Source of the DNA: an uncultured Porphyromonadaceae bacterium | Lineage (GTDB): Bacteria > Bacteroidota > Bacteroidia > Bacteroidales > Muribaculaceae | Assembly (NCBI GenBank): GCA_947175265.1 | Contig: CAMWMD010000008.1 | Span: forward strand, 24,847-88,846 | DNA length: 64,000 nucleotides | Direction of reading: 5' to 3' | Shown here: positions 55,320-64,000 of the stretch, piece after piece | How positions within the stretch are numbered: the stretch's first letter is position 1 | Layout of the letters: each line of letters starts with the position of its first letter | Translations under genes and position numbers: made by a program | Notes under the pieces: model-generated | Database searches by the model: none | What the model was told of the DNA's origin: nothing | The model's input: the letters and a program-made list of their open reading frames with translations, nothing else

Positions 55320-57079
55320 TCAGTGGGTTTAAGTTCAAGCTGGAGCTCGTCGAGCTGAGCAGGATCAATGGGGGAGGGGCTCTCGTTCATGACATCACGC
55401 CCGGAATTGTTTTTCGGGAAGGCGATGACATCGCGGATTGTATCAAGCCCTGCGAGAATCGACACGAATCGGTCGAATCCCAATGCGAGGCCTCCGTGAG
55501 GGGGCGCGCCATATTTGAAGGCGTTCATGAGGAAGCCGAACTGCTCCTGAGCCTTTTCGGGTGTGAAACCAAGGAGTTCGAACATCTCGTTCTGGAGTTC
55601 CGGCTCGTGGATACGGATTGAGCCGCCACCGAGTTCCGTGCCGTTTACGATGATATCGTAGGCTGTGGCTCTTACGTTGCCTGTGTCGGTCCTCAGTTTG
55701 GATATATCCTCGGGATTGGGGGAGGTGAAAGGATGGTGCATCGCATAGAAACGCTGTGTCTCCTCATCCCATTCGAAGAGCGGGAAATCTACCACCCAGA
55801 GGGGAGCGAACACATTCTTGTCTCGCAAGCCAAGACGGTTGCCCATTTCAAGACGGAGTTCGCAGAGTTGCTTGCGTGTCTTCATCTTCTCTCCGCTCAT
55901 TATGAGGAGAAGGTCGCCCGGTTCGGCGTCCATCCTGTCGGCCCATTCCTTAAGGTCTTCGGGAGTATAGAATTTCCCTACCGAACTCTTGAAAGAGCCG
56001 TCGGGCTCCACTTTCACCCACATAAGCCCTTTGGCTCCTACCTGGGGACGCTTCACAAACTCGGTGAGCTCGTCGATCTGCTTGCGCGTGTAGCCTGAGC
56101 ATCCCTTGGCATTGATGCCTACCGTAATCTCGGCATCATCAACAACGGCGAAACCCTTACCTTTCGCAAGGTCGGTCAGTTCGACAAACTTCATGCCGAA
56201 TCTGATGTCGGGCTTGTCGCTTCCGTAAAGGGTCATGGCCTCGTTCCAGGTCATCCTGGGGAAAGGCTCGGTGAAGTCGATACCCTTTACATATTTGAAG
56301 ATATGCTTCACAAGACCTTCGAACATATCTATCACGTCTTCCTGCTCCACGAAACTCATCTCGCAGTCGATCTGAGTGAATTCCGGCTGGCGGTCGGCCC
56401 TGAGGTCTTCATCGCGGAAGCATTTCGCAATCTGGAAATAACGGTCGAATCCGCTCACCATAAGGAGCTGCTTGAACAACTGAGGGCTTTGCGGAAGGGC
56501 GTAAAATTCACCCGGGTTCATGCGTGAAGGCACGACGAAGTCGCGGGCACCCTCGGGAGTAGACTTCACAAGTATAGGGGTCTCAATCTCAAGGAATCCC
56601 TTGGAATCGAGATAGCGGCGAATTTCGAAAGCCATCTTGTGGCGGAGTTCGAGATTCTTCCTTACCGAAGGACGGCGCAAATCAAGATAACGGTATTTCA
56701 TCCGGAGGTCGTCGCCGCCGTCAGTGTTGTCCTCGATTGTGAAGGGGGGAATTTCACTGCGGTTCAAGACCTTCAGAGTCTCTCCGATGATTTCGATTTC
56801 CCCGGTCGGTATGTTTTTGTTCTTACTTGTGCGCTCGGCGACCTGACCGGTGACCTGCACTACAAATTCGCGGCCCAATTGATTGGCTGCGTTGAAAAGA
56901 TTTTTCTCTGCATCGGTATCACCGGTGTTGAAAACAACCTGGGTAATTCCGTAGCGGTCGCGGACGTCGACAAATGTCATGCCGCCCATTTTTCGGCTGC
57001 GCTGAACCCATCCGGCTATCTTGACCTTCTGACCGGCGTCTGAAAGACGAAGTTCCCCGCAAGTCTTGTCTCTATACAT
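55316..57079 (-). CDS. aspS: Aspartyl-tRNA synthetase
   Basis: 587 residues, bacterial type. N-terminal anticodon-binding OB fold ([15 protein letters not shown]), class II catalytic core with [16 protein letters not shown], and the C-terminal [15 protein letters not shown] (motif 3). The insertion domain of bacterial AspRS is present. First gene of the operon with nif3 and the zinc ribbon. Confidence 0.98.
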   Translation of the reverse strand: MYRDKTCGELRLSDAGQKVKIAGWVQRSRKMGGMTFVDVRDRYGITQVVFNTGDTDAEKNLFNAANQLGREFVVQVTGQVAERTSKNKNIPTGEIEIIGETLKVLNRSEIPPFTIEDNTDGGDDLRMKYRYLDLRRPSVRKNLELRHKMAFEIRRYLDSKGFLEIETPILVKSTPEGARDFVVPSRMNPGEFYALPQSPQLFKQLLMVSGFDRYFQIAKCFRDEDLRADRQPEFTQIDCEMSFVEQEDVIDMFEGLVKHIFKYVKGIDFTEPFPRMTWNEAMTLYGSDKPDIRFGMKFVELTDLAKGKGFAVVDDAEITVGINAKGCSGYTRKQIDELTEFVKRPQVGAKGLMWVKVEPDGSFKSSVGKFYTPEDLKEWADRMDAEPGDLLLIMSGEKMKTRKQLCELRLEMGNRLGLRDKNVFAPLWVVDFPLFEWDEETQRFYAMHHPFTSPNPEDISKLRTDTGNVRATAYDIIVNGTELGGGSIRIHEPELQNEMFELLGFTPEKAQEQFGFLMNAFKYGAPPHGGLALGFDRFVSILAGLDTIRDVIAFPKNNSGRDVMNESPSPIDPAQLDELQLELKPTE

Positions 57080-57155
57080 ATCGGATTCTTTATGTTTTTG
57101 CTGACGGATTGCAGGCTGTTGGAAGCCATCCGGACCGTCATTCGGTTTTAACGTG

Positions 57156-57163
57156 CAAATTTA
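57156..57163 (-). promoter_or_regulatory. Candidate -7 element for aspS
   Basis: Minus strand reads TAAATTTG (TAnnTTTG); leader of about 70 bases. No clear -33. Confidence 0.45.
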
Positions 57164-57284
57164 CATAGAAATTCGCGTATTTCCCACTAATTAATGTGAA
57201 AAATTCATCCACCCCCCATAATTACCTCCCGACGTTTTACCCTTCTTTCTGAAATCATCAAAACTTAACTATAGGGCAAAGTGT

Positions 57285-57325
57285 TGTAATATAGGGTGAG
57301 GGTCAATCCCACACCCTATATTACA
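57285..57325 (+). promoter_or_regulatory. Strong hairpin upstream of the 78-residue gene
   Basis: TGTAATATAGGGTG (57285-57298) pairs exactly with CACCCTATATTACA (57312-57325); inside, GGG (57300-57302) pairs with CCC (57308-57310) around a 5-base loop. It lies 30 bases before the ATG at 57356. Operator, leader attenuator or terminator are all possible. Confidence 0.55.
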
Positions 57326-57355
57326 TTTGAAATCTTAATTGAAAAACACTGAATT

Positions 57356-57592
57356 ATGAGTGACGTATTAAGTTATGAAGAGAAAAAGGAACTTCCCGAC
57401 AGTGTGTTCGGACTTCCTGAGAGAAGGGAATATCCTATGCCTGACGCGGCCCATGTGAGGGCGGCGGAGTCTTATTTCCGTTACTGTCCCGAGGAGCTGA
57501 AACCGAAACTTGCGAAAGCCATACTGAGGTTCGCAAAGGAATACGGCGTTGATGTGGAAAGCCCCACAATTCTCTCATACGCTTCTGAATAA
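57356..57592 (+). CDS. Small DUF6582-like protein
   Basis: 78 residues. The pattern LPDSVFGLPERREYPMPDAAHVRAA is like phage and plasmid proteins of the DUF6582 kind, as I remember them (SxFAFPExRxYPIxDxxHVRxA). A single compact helical protein. No phage genes surround it. It sits between a strong hairpin and a strong terminator. Confidence 0.7.
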   Translation: MSDVLSYEEKKELPDSVFGLPERREYPMPDAAHVRAAESYFRYCPEELKPKLAKAILRFAKEYGVDVESPTILSYASE

Positions 57593-57621
57593 AAAGTGAG
57601 CGGAATTTCCGCTCACTTTTT
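57591..57621. terminator. Bidirectional terminator
   Basis: AAAAAGTGAGCGGAA (57591-57605) pairs with TTCCGCTCACTTTTT (57607-57621). Ends the small gene and the convergent S41 peptidase gene. Confidence 0.9.
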
Positions 57622-58671
57622 ATTTTCAGGTAGGGGTAGGTCCTTAAGTTGGTTGATGGCAAATTCAAGAATCCTGTCTTTACCGTCGGCCAACTCTTCT
57701 GCCGTGCAATGCACCTCACAACCCGGGGAAGGATCAATGCCGAATTCTATACACTCCATATCGGAGTTATAGACCGGTGAGGCCGAGAACCGGACGCCCC
57801 AGCCGATAGGCACCTCAGAACTGAAGGGGAGTCCTCCCCCTCCACCTGTCCGTGCGCCGACAATCTTCACGTTAGGCAGGGATTTCATGACGGAGGCGAA
57901 ACTGTTGGCTGCGGAATAGCACGAACGGTTGGTGAGGAGTATGATTGGCCCAGTCCATTTCACGCGGCCTGATTTCGCCGGCTTGTAGGTGATGGGATAG
58001 GGCTTGGAGAAGTCTTCGTGTCCGGGACCCGTTTTGTGGGTGATGTAGCCCCCGCATATCTCCCTGTCGATAAATCTCCCTACGAAAGTATCGATATTAG
58101 TGAGGAGTCCTCCGCCGTTGTCGCGGATGTCGATTATCAGTCCGCGGCTGTTGTGGAGAATGGCGAGGATATAGTCGAGCGACGTTTCGCCGACTGTGGT
58201 CGAGAAGTTGGGATAATACATGTAGGCGATCTCCCCGGGGAGTTGGGTATACATAATCCCGCTTGTCGACAGCCAATCGAATTTCAGATAATATTCCTCA
58301 AGGGTTCTCAGTGAGAAATCCTGCGGATAATCTGTCCACCATTGGCGGTAATAACTTGTTGTGAAGCGCGACGACAGGTTCACATGCCCGTCTTTCAATT
58401 CGTCGAGCATATCGGCGCAGATGAAGAAGAGTTCGGTCGGAGTTGTCTCTGCAGTTATTTTCTTGCGGTAGGTTTCCCCTATCTCATCCCAGTCGATACC
58501 CTTCTCGCTGAAGAAACAGTATCGGGAGTCGACTATTTCCCAAAGGGCATCGAAATTGCCGTATAGGTTGTTGGGATACTCGGGAGACTCATGGCAACTT
58601 GAGCAGACGAGCATACTGAAAATCGGGAAGAGAAGCGGGAGCAGTCTCCTATGTTTTTTATTTATAGGCAT
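57613..58671 (-). CDS. S41-family peptidase, lipoprotein
   Basis: 352 residues. Lipobox MLVCSSC (Cys near 26). The S41 core has LIIDIRDNGGG and the nucleophile region NRSCYSAANSF. Similar to C-terminal processing and tricorn-like peptidases without a clear PDZ domain. Starts 2 bases after the DUF3316 gene ends. Confidence 0.88.
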   Translation of the reverse strand: MPINKKHRRLLPLLFPIFSMLVCSSCHESPEYPNNLYGNFDALWEIVDSRYCFFSEKGIDWDEIGETYRKKITAETTPTELFFICADMLDELKDGHVNLSSRFTTSYYRQWWTDYPQDFSLRTLEEYYLKFDWLSTSGIMYTQLPGEIAYMYYPNFSTTVGETSLDYILAILHNSRGLIIDIRDNGGGLLTNIDTFVGRFIDREICGGYITHKTGPGHEDFSKPYPITYKPAKSGRVKWTGPIILLTNRSCYSAANSFASVMKSLPNVKIVGARTGGGGGLPFSSEVPIGWGVRFSASPVYNSDMECIEFGIDPSPGCEVHCTAEELADGKDRILEFAINQLKDLPLPENKK

Positions 58672-58673
58672 AG

Positions 58674-59558
58674 TCAGTAAAGTGAGTGGATTGTTTCAAC
58701 GTTGGCTTTCTTGTGTCTCGGTTTCAGTCCGAGTCCACCCGGAATGACTCCAATCATGAAGGAATGTGTGAATATCTTCGTGTTCAGGTGGTCAGACCAT
58801 TGGGTGTGGGCGTTAAAGCGGTAGCCCAGAGTCATGGCTGTGCGGCCGAAGTCTACCGAGAGGGTCAGCCTGTTGTCAATGCAGAAATTGTAGCCCCACC
58901 AGCCGGCGTGGGCGAGTCCCTTATGGTTTCCGAGATATATCTCATAGTAAGTCTCTCCGTATTCGGGGGAGAAGAATGCGGAGACTGAGGGCAATGACAC
59001 CACATCCCTCAGAAGGAGATACATCTTCCCTACCTTGAAGGATTTCGCACCCGAGAGACGCAAGGCCAAGGATGCGGTGGCCATGGCCTGCACGGGATTG
59101 TTGCTGTTGCGAAGGAGATAATATGCGCCGCCGTCGATTCCGACAGATCCTCCCGCCGTTAGCAGTATCTTGTATGGCAAGGTGGTGCGCCACGACATTC
59201 CCCAGCGGAATTCACCCGTGAGACCCATCATCCTTGCCGTATGCGCGGGATTCAGGAGGGAGCAGAACTCAAATCCACCGTCGAAGTGCATCATGACCTT
59301 TTCAGGATTGAATGGCATGGCCTTGCTCCATTCCCCGTTTACGCCGTAATGCGCCCCGGTGTAGTGGAGGGGGGAGAGGTAGGTGGCAAGCAGGGATGTT
59401 CTGCCGATTTCTAAGGAATATATGCCCGTCACAGGGCGGGAACTTCCTTTACCGGCAAGGGTATCGGCATTTTCAACCGTATCGGCTGCCGCCACCCCGA
59501 ACGACATAAGCATCAAGGCAGCCACAACCGGTATGGCTCTTAAGAATCTGGCAATCAT
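58674..59558 (-). CDS. DUF3316 family exported protein
   Basis: 294 residues, signal peptide to about residue 25. Beta-rich body with GWWGYNFCIDNRL and HSFMIGVIPGGLGL, as in DUF3316, a Bacteroidetes outer-envelope family. Follows parC by 25 bases. Function unknown. Confidence 0.75.
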   Translation of the reverse strand: MIARFLRAIPVVAALMLMSFGVAAADTVENADTLAGKGSSRPVTGIYSLEIGRTSLLATYLSPLHYTGAHYGVNGEWSKAMPFNPEKVMMHFDGGFEFCSLLNPAHTARMMGLTGEFRWGMSWRTTLPYKILLTAGGSVGIDGGAYYLLRNSNNPVQAMATASLALRLSGAKSFKVGKMYLLLRDVVSLPSVSAFFSPEYGETYYEIYLGNHKGLAHAGWWGYNFCIDNRLTLSVDFGRTAMTLGYRFNAHTQWSDHLNTKIFTHSFMIGVIPGGLGLKPRHKKANVETIHSLY

Positions 59559-59583
59559 ATTCTCAATCTGTTAATAGTTCAAA

Positions 59584-62328
59584 TCATTCTGTATCCGTAT
59601 CGGTATCTCCGTCGAGGGCGAAAAGGTCACCCTGCACGACACGTATACCCGTTTCTTCAGTTGTCTCCTCCGCGGGGGTGTAGTCCTCAGGCTCGGGAGC
59701 CGGCGGCTCCGGGAATCTCACGGGCTCGAGTTCAGCGATGGAATCAACCGTGAAGTTGGATATCCTTTTCCCTTTTGCCTTGAAACCTTTGACAGAAATG
59801 AATTCCTCGGCATCGATCTCGACAGCGGGCCTGACGGAGTCGTTCCCCCCGAATTTCACTTCAAGGCGTGGATAGGGTGTGTCGGTAAGGACCATTATCC
59901 GGGAAGTGGAGTCGGTTCCCACAAAACGCTGGGGCTTGGAGGAGGGCTCGAACATGAATCTCTTGAGGTAGGGGAAGCCGAGGGAGGCATCGAAAAGGGC
60001 GAGTGTCCACACCTTGTGCGGGTCGAATTTCTCGATACGCAGTATGTTGTCGTCGTAATGGTTGCTGTCGGCGAATGTGGATGTGAAGTATTCCCCCTCT
60101 TTCGTGATTATGAGCACGAGGTCATCACCCTGGAAAATTCCGAGGCTTTCACCGCGCCCGTCATAATTGAGGCGGAGCACGTCGCGGTCGAACCATACCT
60201 CACGTCCGCCGAGTGTGCTTGTCCCTTTCTCCACGAGGCGTATGTCGTCGATCTGATATTTGGTCACGAGATTACCCAGGCTTTCCTTACCCTTTATGGA
60301 AAGGTCGGCGAAATTCACCATCACCTCCTTGGCGCGCGGACGTCTTCCCGTCTCGTTAGGCTCATCCTTGAGCACACATTTCACCACTTCCGCCTCTCCG
60401 TTGGGGTTGCAGGTGAGCCATTCCAGTTTTGAGCCGGGAATACCTTTGGTGAGGTTATACTCCTTTTCGCGTGTAAGGCCGGTGATATAGCATCTCTTCA
60501 TATAGGAATATCCGAGATATTTTCCATCCTCATCCATTGTGCCCGGTTTTCCGTGACGGTAGACCACATTGTAGATGGTCCGTTTGTCACCTTTCTTAAA
60601 CAGGCCTATGTGGATTATCTTCTTACCTACATATAATTTATCCTGCACTTTTACGATTTTGTAGGTGCCGTCGCGATAGATTATGAGAATATCGTCGATG
60701 TCTGAGCAGGTGAAAAGGAATTCATTATCTTTCAGGGCTGTCCCTATGAAGCCGCCGCTTTTGTCATAATACAGACGTTTGTTGGCTTCCGCCACCTTCG
60801 CGGCCTCGATAGAGTCAAAACCGCGGAGCACGGTCCGGCGGGGGAAGGCCTCTCCATACTTGTCTTTAAGATGGGAGTACCATGCCGTGGTGTATTCCAC
60901 GATATGGTCAAGGTCAAAGCGGAGGCGTTCGATATCCTTCTCGAGATCGGCTATTCTCTGATTTGCTTTCTCCGTGTTGAATTTAAGGATTCTCCCCATC
61001 TTTATCTCCCAGAGGCGTATGAGGTCGTCGCGTGTGACCTCGCGGAAGAAGGAGGGTTTGAAAGGCTCGAGGCGTCTGTCTACATGAGCGATGGCGGCAT
61101 CCATGTCGGGTGCCTGTTCCACCTCTTTATCCTTATATATCCTTTCCTCTATGAATATCTTCTCGAGGGAGGCATAGAGTTGGGTCTCACGGGTCTCGCC
61201 CAACTTTATCTCCAGTTCGCGGCGCAGGAGTTCTCGGGTATGGTCTACGGAATGGCGCAGCAGTTCCGACACACTGAGAAAGTGGGGTTTACTGTCCATA
61301 ATCACGCAGCAGTTGGGGGAGATGCTCACCTCGCAGTCGGTGAATGCGTAGAGGGCGTCTATGGCCTTGTCGGAAGAGGTGCCCGGAATGAGGTGTACGA
61401 GAATCTCAGCCGTTGCCGAGGTATTGTCGTCAACTTTCCTGATCTTTATTTTCCCTTTCTCCATGGCGGAGAGTATGGAGGTGATAAGGGTCGTAGTGGT
61501 TTTGCCGAAGGGGAGTTCGGTTATGGCGAGGGTCTTGTTGTCGATTTTCTCAATTTTTGCCCTAACCTTCACGCTCCCGCCGCGTGCGCCGTCGTTATAG
61601 CGAGATGCGTCGAGCAGACCACCTGTCTGGAAGTCGGGGAGAAGCCGGAACTCCTCACCTTTGAGATATGCGACGGCGGCATCGCAGATTTCATTGAAAT
61701 TGTGGGGGAGTATTTTTGATGATAGACCTACGGCGATACCCTCTACTCCTTGTGCGAGCAGGAGAGGAAATTTTACCGGGAGTGTCACCGGTTCTTTCTT
61801 GCGTCCGTCGTAGGAGGGTGTCCACTCTGTGATTTTCGGGCTGAAGACTGTCTCTAAGGCAAACTCTGAGAGGCGTGCCTCGATATAACGTGGGGCGGCT
61901 GCGGAGTCGCCTGTGAGTATGTTGCCCCAGTTTCCCTGGGTGTCAATTAGCAACTCCTTTTGCCCCAGTTGCACGAGTGCGTCGCCTATTGAGGCGTCGC
62001 CGTGGGGATGATACTGCATTGTGTTGCCCACGATGTTCGCCACCTTGTTGAATCGGCCGTCGTCGAGCGTCTGCATGGAATGCAGGATACGTCGCTGCAC
62101 AGGCTTCAGGCCATCCTCGATGTGGGGGACGGCTCTCTCGAGGATAACGTAACTCGCATACTCGAGATACCAGTTGCGAAACATTCCTGAAAGTATGGTC
62201 TTCTTTGCAGTAGGATCGTTTGCAACCGGTTTTGTCGTTTGCTCTGATGAGTCGGAATTTCCGTTAATGTTGTTGATGTCAGTCTCCTCGGAGAGTGAGT
62301 CTACGGTATTCTCTATATCTTCGGCCAT
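59584..62328 (-). CDS. parC: DNA gyrase/topoisomerase IV subunit A, ParC type
   Basis: About 914 residues from the ATG at 62328. The catalytic Tyr is in PRYIEARLSEFA. The N-terminal winged-helix segment reads YLEYASYVILERAVPHIEDG. C-terminal blades are beta-pinwheel-like and the tail is acidic. The family splits into GyrA and ParC; the divergent C-terminal part favours ParC. parE is not seen in the window. Confidence 0.93.
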   Translation of the reverse strand: MAEDIENTVDSLSEETDINNINGNSDSSEQTTKPVANDPTAKKTILSGMFRNWYLEYASYVILERAVPHIEDGLKPVQRRILHSMQTLDDGRFNKVANIVGNTMQYHPHGDASIGDALVQLGQKELLIDTQGNWGNILTGDSAAAPRYIEARLSEFALETVFSPKITEWTPSYDGRKKEPVTLPVKFPLLLAQGVEGIAVGLSSKILPHNFNEICDAAVAYLKGEEFRLLPDFQTGGLLDASRYNDGARGGSVKVRAKIEKIDNKTLAITELPFGKTTTTLITSILSAMEKGKIKIRKVDDNTSATAEILVHLIPGTSSDKAIDALYAFTDCEVSISPNCCVIMDSKPHFLSVSELLRHSVDHTRELLRRELEIKLGETRETQLYASLEKIFIEERIYKDKEVEQAPDMDAAIAHVDRRLEPFKPSFFREVTRDDLIRLWEIKMGRILKFNTEKANQRIADLEKDIERLRFDLDHIVEYTTAWYSHLKDKYGEAFPRRTVLRGFDSIEAAKVAEANKRLYYDKSGGFIGTALKDNEFLFTCSDIDDILIIYRDGTYKIVKVQDKLYVGKKIIHIGLFKKGDKRTIYNVVYRHGKPGTMDEDGKYLGYSYMKRCYITGLTREKEYNLTKGIPGSKLEWLTCNPNGEAEVVKCVLKDEPNETGRRPRAKEVMVNFADLSIKGKESLGNLVTKYQIDDIRLVEKGTSTLGGREVWFDRDVLRLNYDGRGESLGIFQGDDLVLIITKEGEYFTSTFADSNHYDDNILRIEKFDPHKVWTLALFDASLGFPYLKRFMFEPSSKPQRFVGTDSTSRIMVLTDTPYPRLEVKFGGNDSVRPAVEIDAEEFISVKGFKAKGKRISNFTVDSIAELEPVRFPEPPAPEPEDYTPAEETTEETGIRVVQGDLFALDGDTDTDTE

Positions 62329-62786
62329 TGTTCGCAAAAAGTGGAATTTGGCGTAAAATTAAGAAAAAAAGTTTGTAAATCCAAATTCAGCAGACCGACA
62401 ACCGCTCGCAGATTAAACAAGGAAGTGCAAATATTTAAAATATATCGCTACCGGCCGATTTCCTACAGCGATGCAACCGCATCGCGCTTATTTCGATATG
62501 AATTTTGAATTGATCATTCCCAAAAACTATTGCCTGACGCTACAATCTCAGGAGAAAACTTTTAAATGAAAAAGCAAAAATCTTTGCGGGTATTTTTGTA
62601 TACACTTTGAAAAAGATGGATTTAACGGAATTTATAAGGAAATAAATGAGGAATGTTGGGGAAAGTTATTAACTTTGCGGAAAGACTCATGGCGACGGGG
62701 AATAAATTCTTAAACCCCAATAAATGAGGAGATAATTTGTAAGTATTCCGAAAATACTGTAAATTTGCAGTAAAAATGGAATAGAC
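62329..62786. other. Gap between parC and the last gene
   Basis: About 460 bases without a gene; divergent promoters are expected. Holds a perfect hairpin GCGATGC AACC GCATCGC (62468-62485) followed by TTATTT, which could end a short RNA. The short direct repeat AATAAATGAGGA occurs at 62642-62653 and 62719-62730. No tRNA-like fold seen. Confidence 0.5.
62736..62767 (+). promoter_or_regulatory. Promoter for the last gene
   Basis: TTTG (62736-62739), 20-base spacer, TAAATTTG (62760-62767); the start would fall about 12-15 bases before the ATG at 62787. Confidence 0.65.
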
Positions 62787-64000
62787 ATGAATCATAACCG
62801 GTACATTAAGCGAGACATCTATCTTGAAAAGCTGATTCTAAGGCGAGCTAACGGTGAGGTAAAAATCATCACGGGCCCTCGTCGGTGTGGAAAATCGTGG
62901 CTTCTAAGCCATATATACCGCGATTACCTGATTGAGAACGGAGTAAGGGCAGAGAACATAATCACCGTAGATTTCGACAAAGATGATGATAAACACGATT
63001 TTGACGTGCTTGACCATAAGGCTGTCAAAGAATACATCTATTCGCTCATAAAAAACGAAGATGAGAATTATTATGTGTTTCTTGATGAGATACAGGAACT
63101 TGATAATTTTGAACGCTTTGTGAATGGATTAAATGGCCATGAGAACATAGATGTGTATGTGACCGGAAGCAATTCACGATTTCTTTCAAAAGATATAAGT
63201 ACCATTTTTCGGGGTCGGGGGGACGAGATACGTGTGTTTCCTCTTTCCTTCAGGGAGTTCAGTCAGATGTATGACAGCATCAGTGAGGCATGGAGAGAGT
63301 ATTATACCTTCGGAGGCATGCCGAGATTGCTGCACTATAACGATAATGAGCAAAAGATTAATTATCTTCAGAGACTCTGGGACAAGACATATCTTGATGA
63401 CGTAGTGGAGCGGAACAATGTCAAGAACGAGGCTGCCTTATCAAGGTTGGCAACTTCTCTGTGCAGTTCAATAGGTTCTCTGACCAACCCTGCAAGAATA
63501 GCCAATACACTTGCAACTGTTCAGAAAATGAAGATAGATTCCAAGACAGTAGCTTCCTACATAAAATATCTTGAAAATGCTTTCCTTTTTGAGAGTGCGG
63601 AGCGTTATGATGTTAAGGGGAAGCGGTATTTCGAATCTACTAAGAAATACTATTGCATTGATGTAGGACTTAGAAATGCCAGATTGAACTTCCGCCAACA
63701 GGAACTGACACATATCATGGAGAATGTGCTTTATAACCATCTTCGTGTCTTCGGTTTCCTTGTTGACGTCGGAGTTGTGGAAAGCCGCGAAATGAAAGAC
63801 GGAAAACTGAAGTTTGTTCAACGGGAAATTGACTTTGTGGTAAACAAAGGAGATCAGAAGTACTATATCCAGTCAGCATACTCAATTCCAACTGAAGAAA
63901 AGAGAGAGCAGGAATTGGCCTCACTTCTTAAAGTATCCGATTCATTCCGGAAGATTGTGGTTGTGGCAGATGACATCATGCCATATACTGATGACAATGG
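62787..64000 (+). CDS. AAA ATPase of the AAA_14/DUF4143 type, cut by the window edge
   Basis: Open frame from ATG 62787 to the window end (about 404 residues, incomplete). Walker A GPRRCGKSWLLSH (about 30-42), Walker B YYVFLDEIQEL, and sensor-like TGSNSRFL. The C-terminal DUF4143 part has QREIDFVVNKGDQKYYIQ, a nuclease-like end of this family. These proteins are often mobile or stress linked; role unknown. AT-rich compared with parC. Confidence 0.9.
   Translation, partial: MNHNRYIKRDIYLEKLILRRANGEVKIITGPRRCGKSWLLSHIYRDYLIENGVRAENIITVDFDKDDDKHDFDVLDHKAVKEYIYSLIKNEDENYYVFLDEIQELDNFERFVNGLNGHENIDVYVTGSNSRFLSKDISTIFRGRGDEIRVFPLSFREFSQMYDSISEAWREYYTFGGMPRLLHYNDNEQKINYLQRLWDKTYLDDVVERNNVKNEAALSRLATSLCSSIGSLTNPARIANTLATVQKMKIDSKTVASYIKYLENAFLFESAERYDVKGKRYFESTKKYYCIDVGLRNARLNFRQQELTHIMENVLYNHLRVFGFLVDVGVVESREMKDGKLKFVQREIDFVVNKGDQKYYIQSAYSIPTEEKREQELASLLKVSDSFRKIVVVADDIMPYTDDN

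Noticed and set aside
60871..61719. 282-residue plus-strand frame opposite parC
   Set aside because: Antisense to conserved topoisomerase sequence.
1..64000. tRNA, rRNA, CRISPR or insertion sequences
   Set aside because: Gaps were read for T-loop patterns, regular repeats and transposase-like frames; none was convincing.

Overview
The window comes from a Bacteroidales genome, most likely a Muribaculaceae-type gut bacterium. The evidence is: a type IX secretion pair (porU, porV); repeated matches to the Bacteroidetes promoter form (TTTG, about 19-20 bases, then TAnnTTTG); few recognisable Shine-Dalgarno sites; the DUF3822-rsmD pair; DUF3316, DUF1460 and DUF6155 proteins; and a long LptF/G-like permease. 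The family-level placement is inference. No rRNA, tRNA, insertion sequence or CRISPR array was found.

Layout. Bases 1-5187 hold a defence-like operon on the minus strand: SNF2/RapA-type helicase, a two-helix membrane protein, a small protein with a HEPN-like RNxxxH motif, and a type III (beta-class) DNA methyltransferase cut by the window edge. Bases 5572-11814 hold nonulosonate (sialic acid type) genes on the minus strand. neuD and neuB follow a Fur-family regulator and a DUF6155 gene in a tightly coupled operon. neuC is split off by a plus-strand cluster made of a truncated ECF sigma factor, an anti-sigma-like membrane protein, and two exported proteins. Bases 12026-25187 are mostly core genes on the plus strand: metal-binding HMA protein, TrmH-type methylase (minus), DUF1460, asparaginase, DUF3822-rsmD, ribBA, S9 peptidase, MATE pump, ispE, grpE, dnaJ. 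A higBA toxin-antitoxin pair follows, bounded by strong hairpins.

Bases 26194-35648 are on the minus strand: uvrD-like helicase with ispF; the porU-rex-FAH-like-porV operon, which joins secretion to a redox repressor; and a GH25 lysozyme. Bases 35788-39815 carry cvpA-sufC-sufD-sufS without sufB. Then come an AAA/PD-(D/E)XK protein, a Nudix hydrolase, an orphan basic protein, an MFS exporter, lgt, and pta-ackA.

Bases 48268-53606 carry the LptF/G-like permease and a queF-queC-queD-queE operon for the queuosine precursor, with a structured leader. Bases 53684-62328 carry aspS-nif3-zinc ribbon, a small phage-like protein behind a striking hairpin, and parC-DUF3316-S41 peptidase. The window ends in a second, unrelated AAA ATPase (DUF4143 type), cut by the edge.

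Most of the window is ordinary core metabolism and envelope biology. The parts that deserve a second look are the four-gene defence-like operon, the interrupted neu locus with its beheaded sigma factor, two apparent pseudoenzymes (DUF1460 and FAH-like), the missing sufB, several promoters that leave almost no leader, and the hairpins upstream of queF and of the 78-residue gene.
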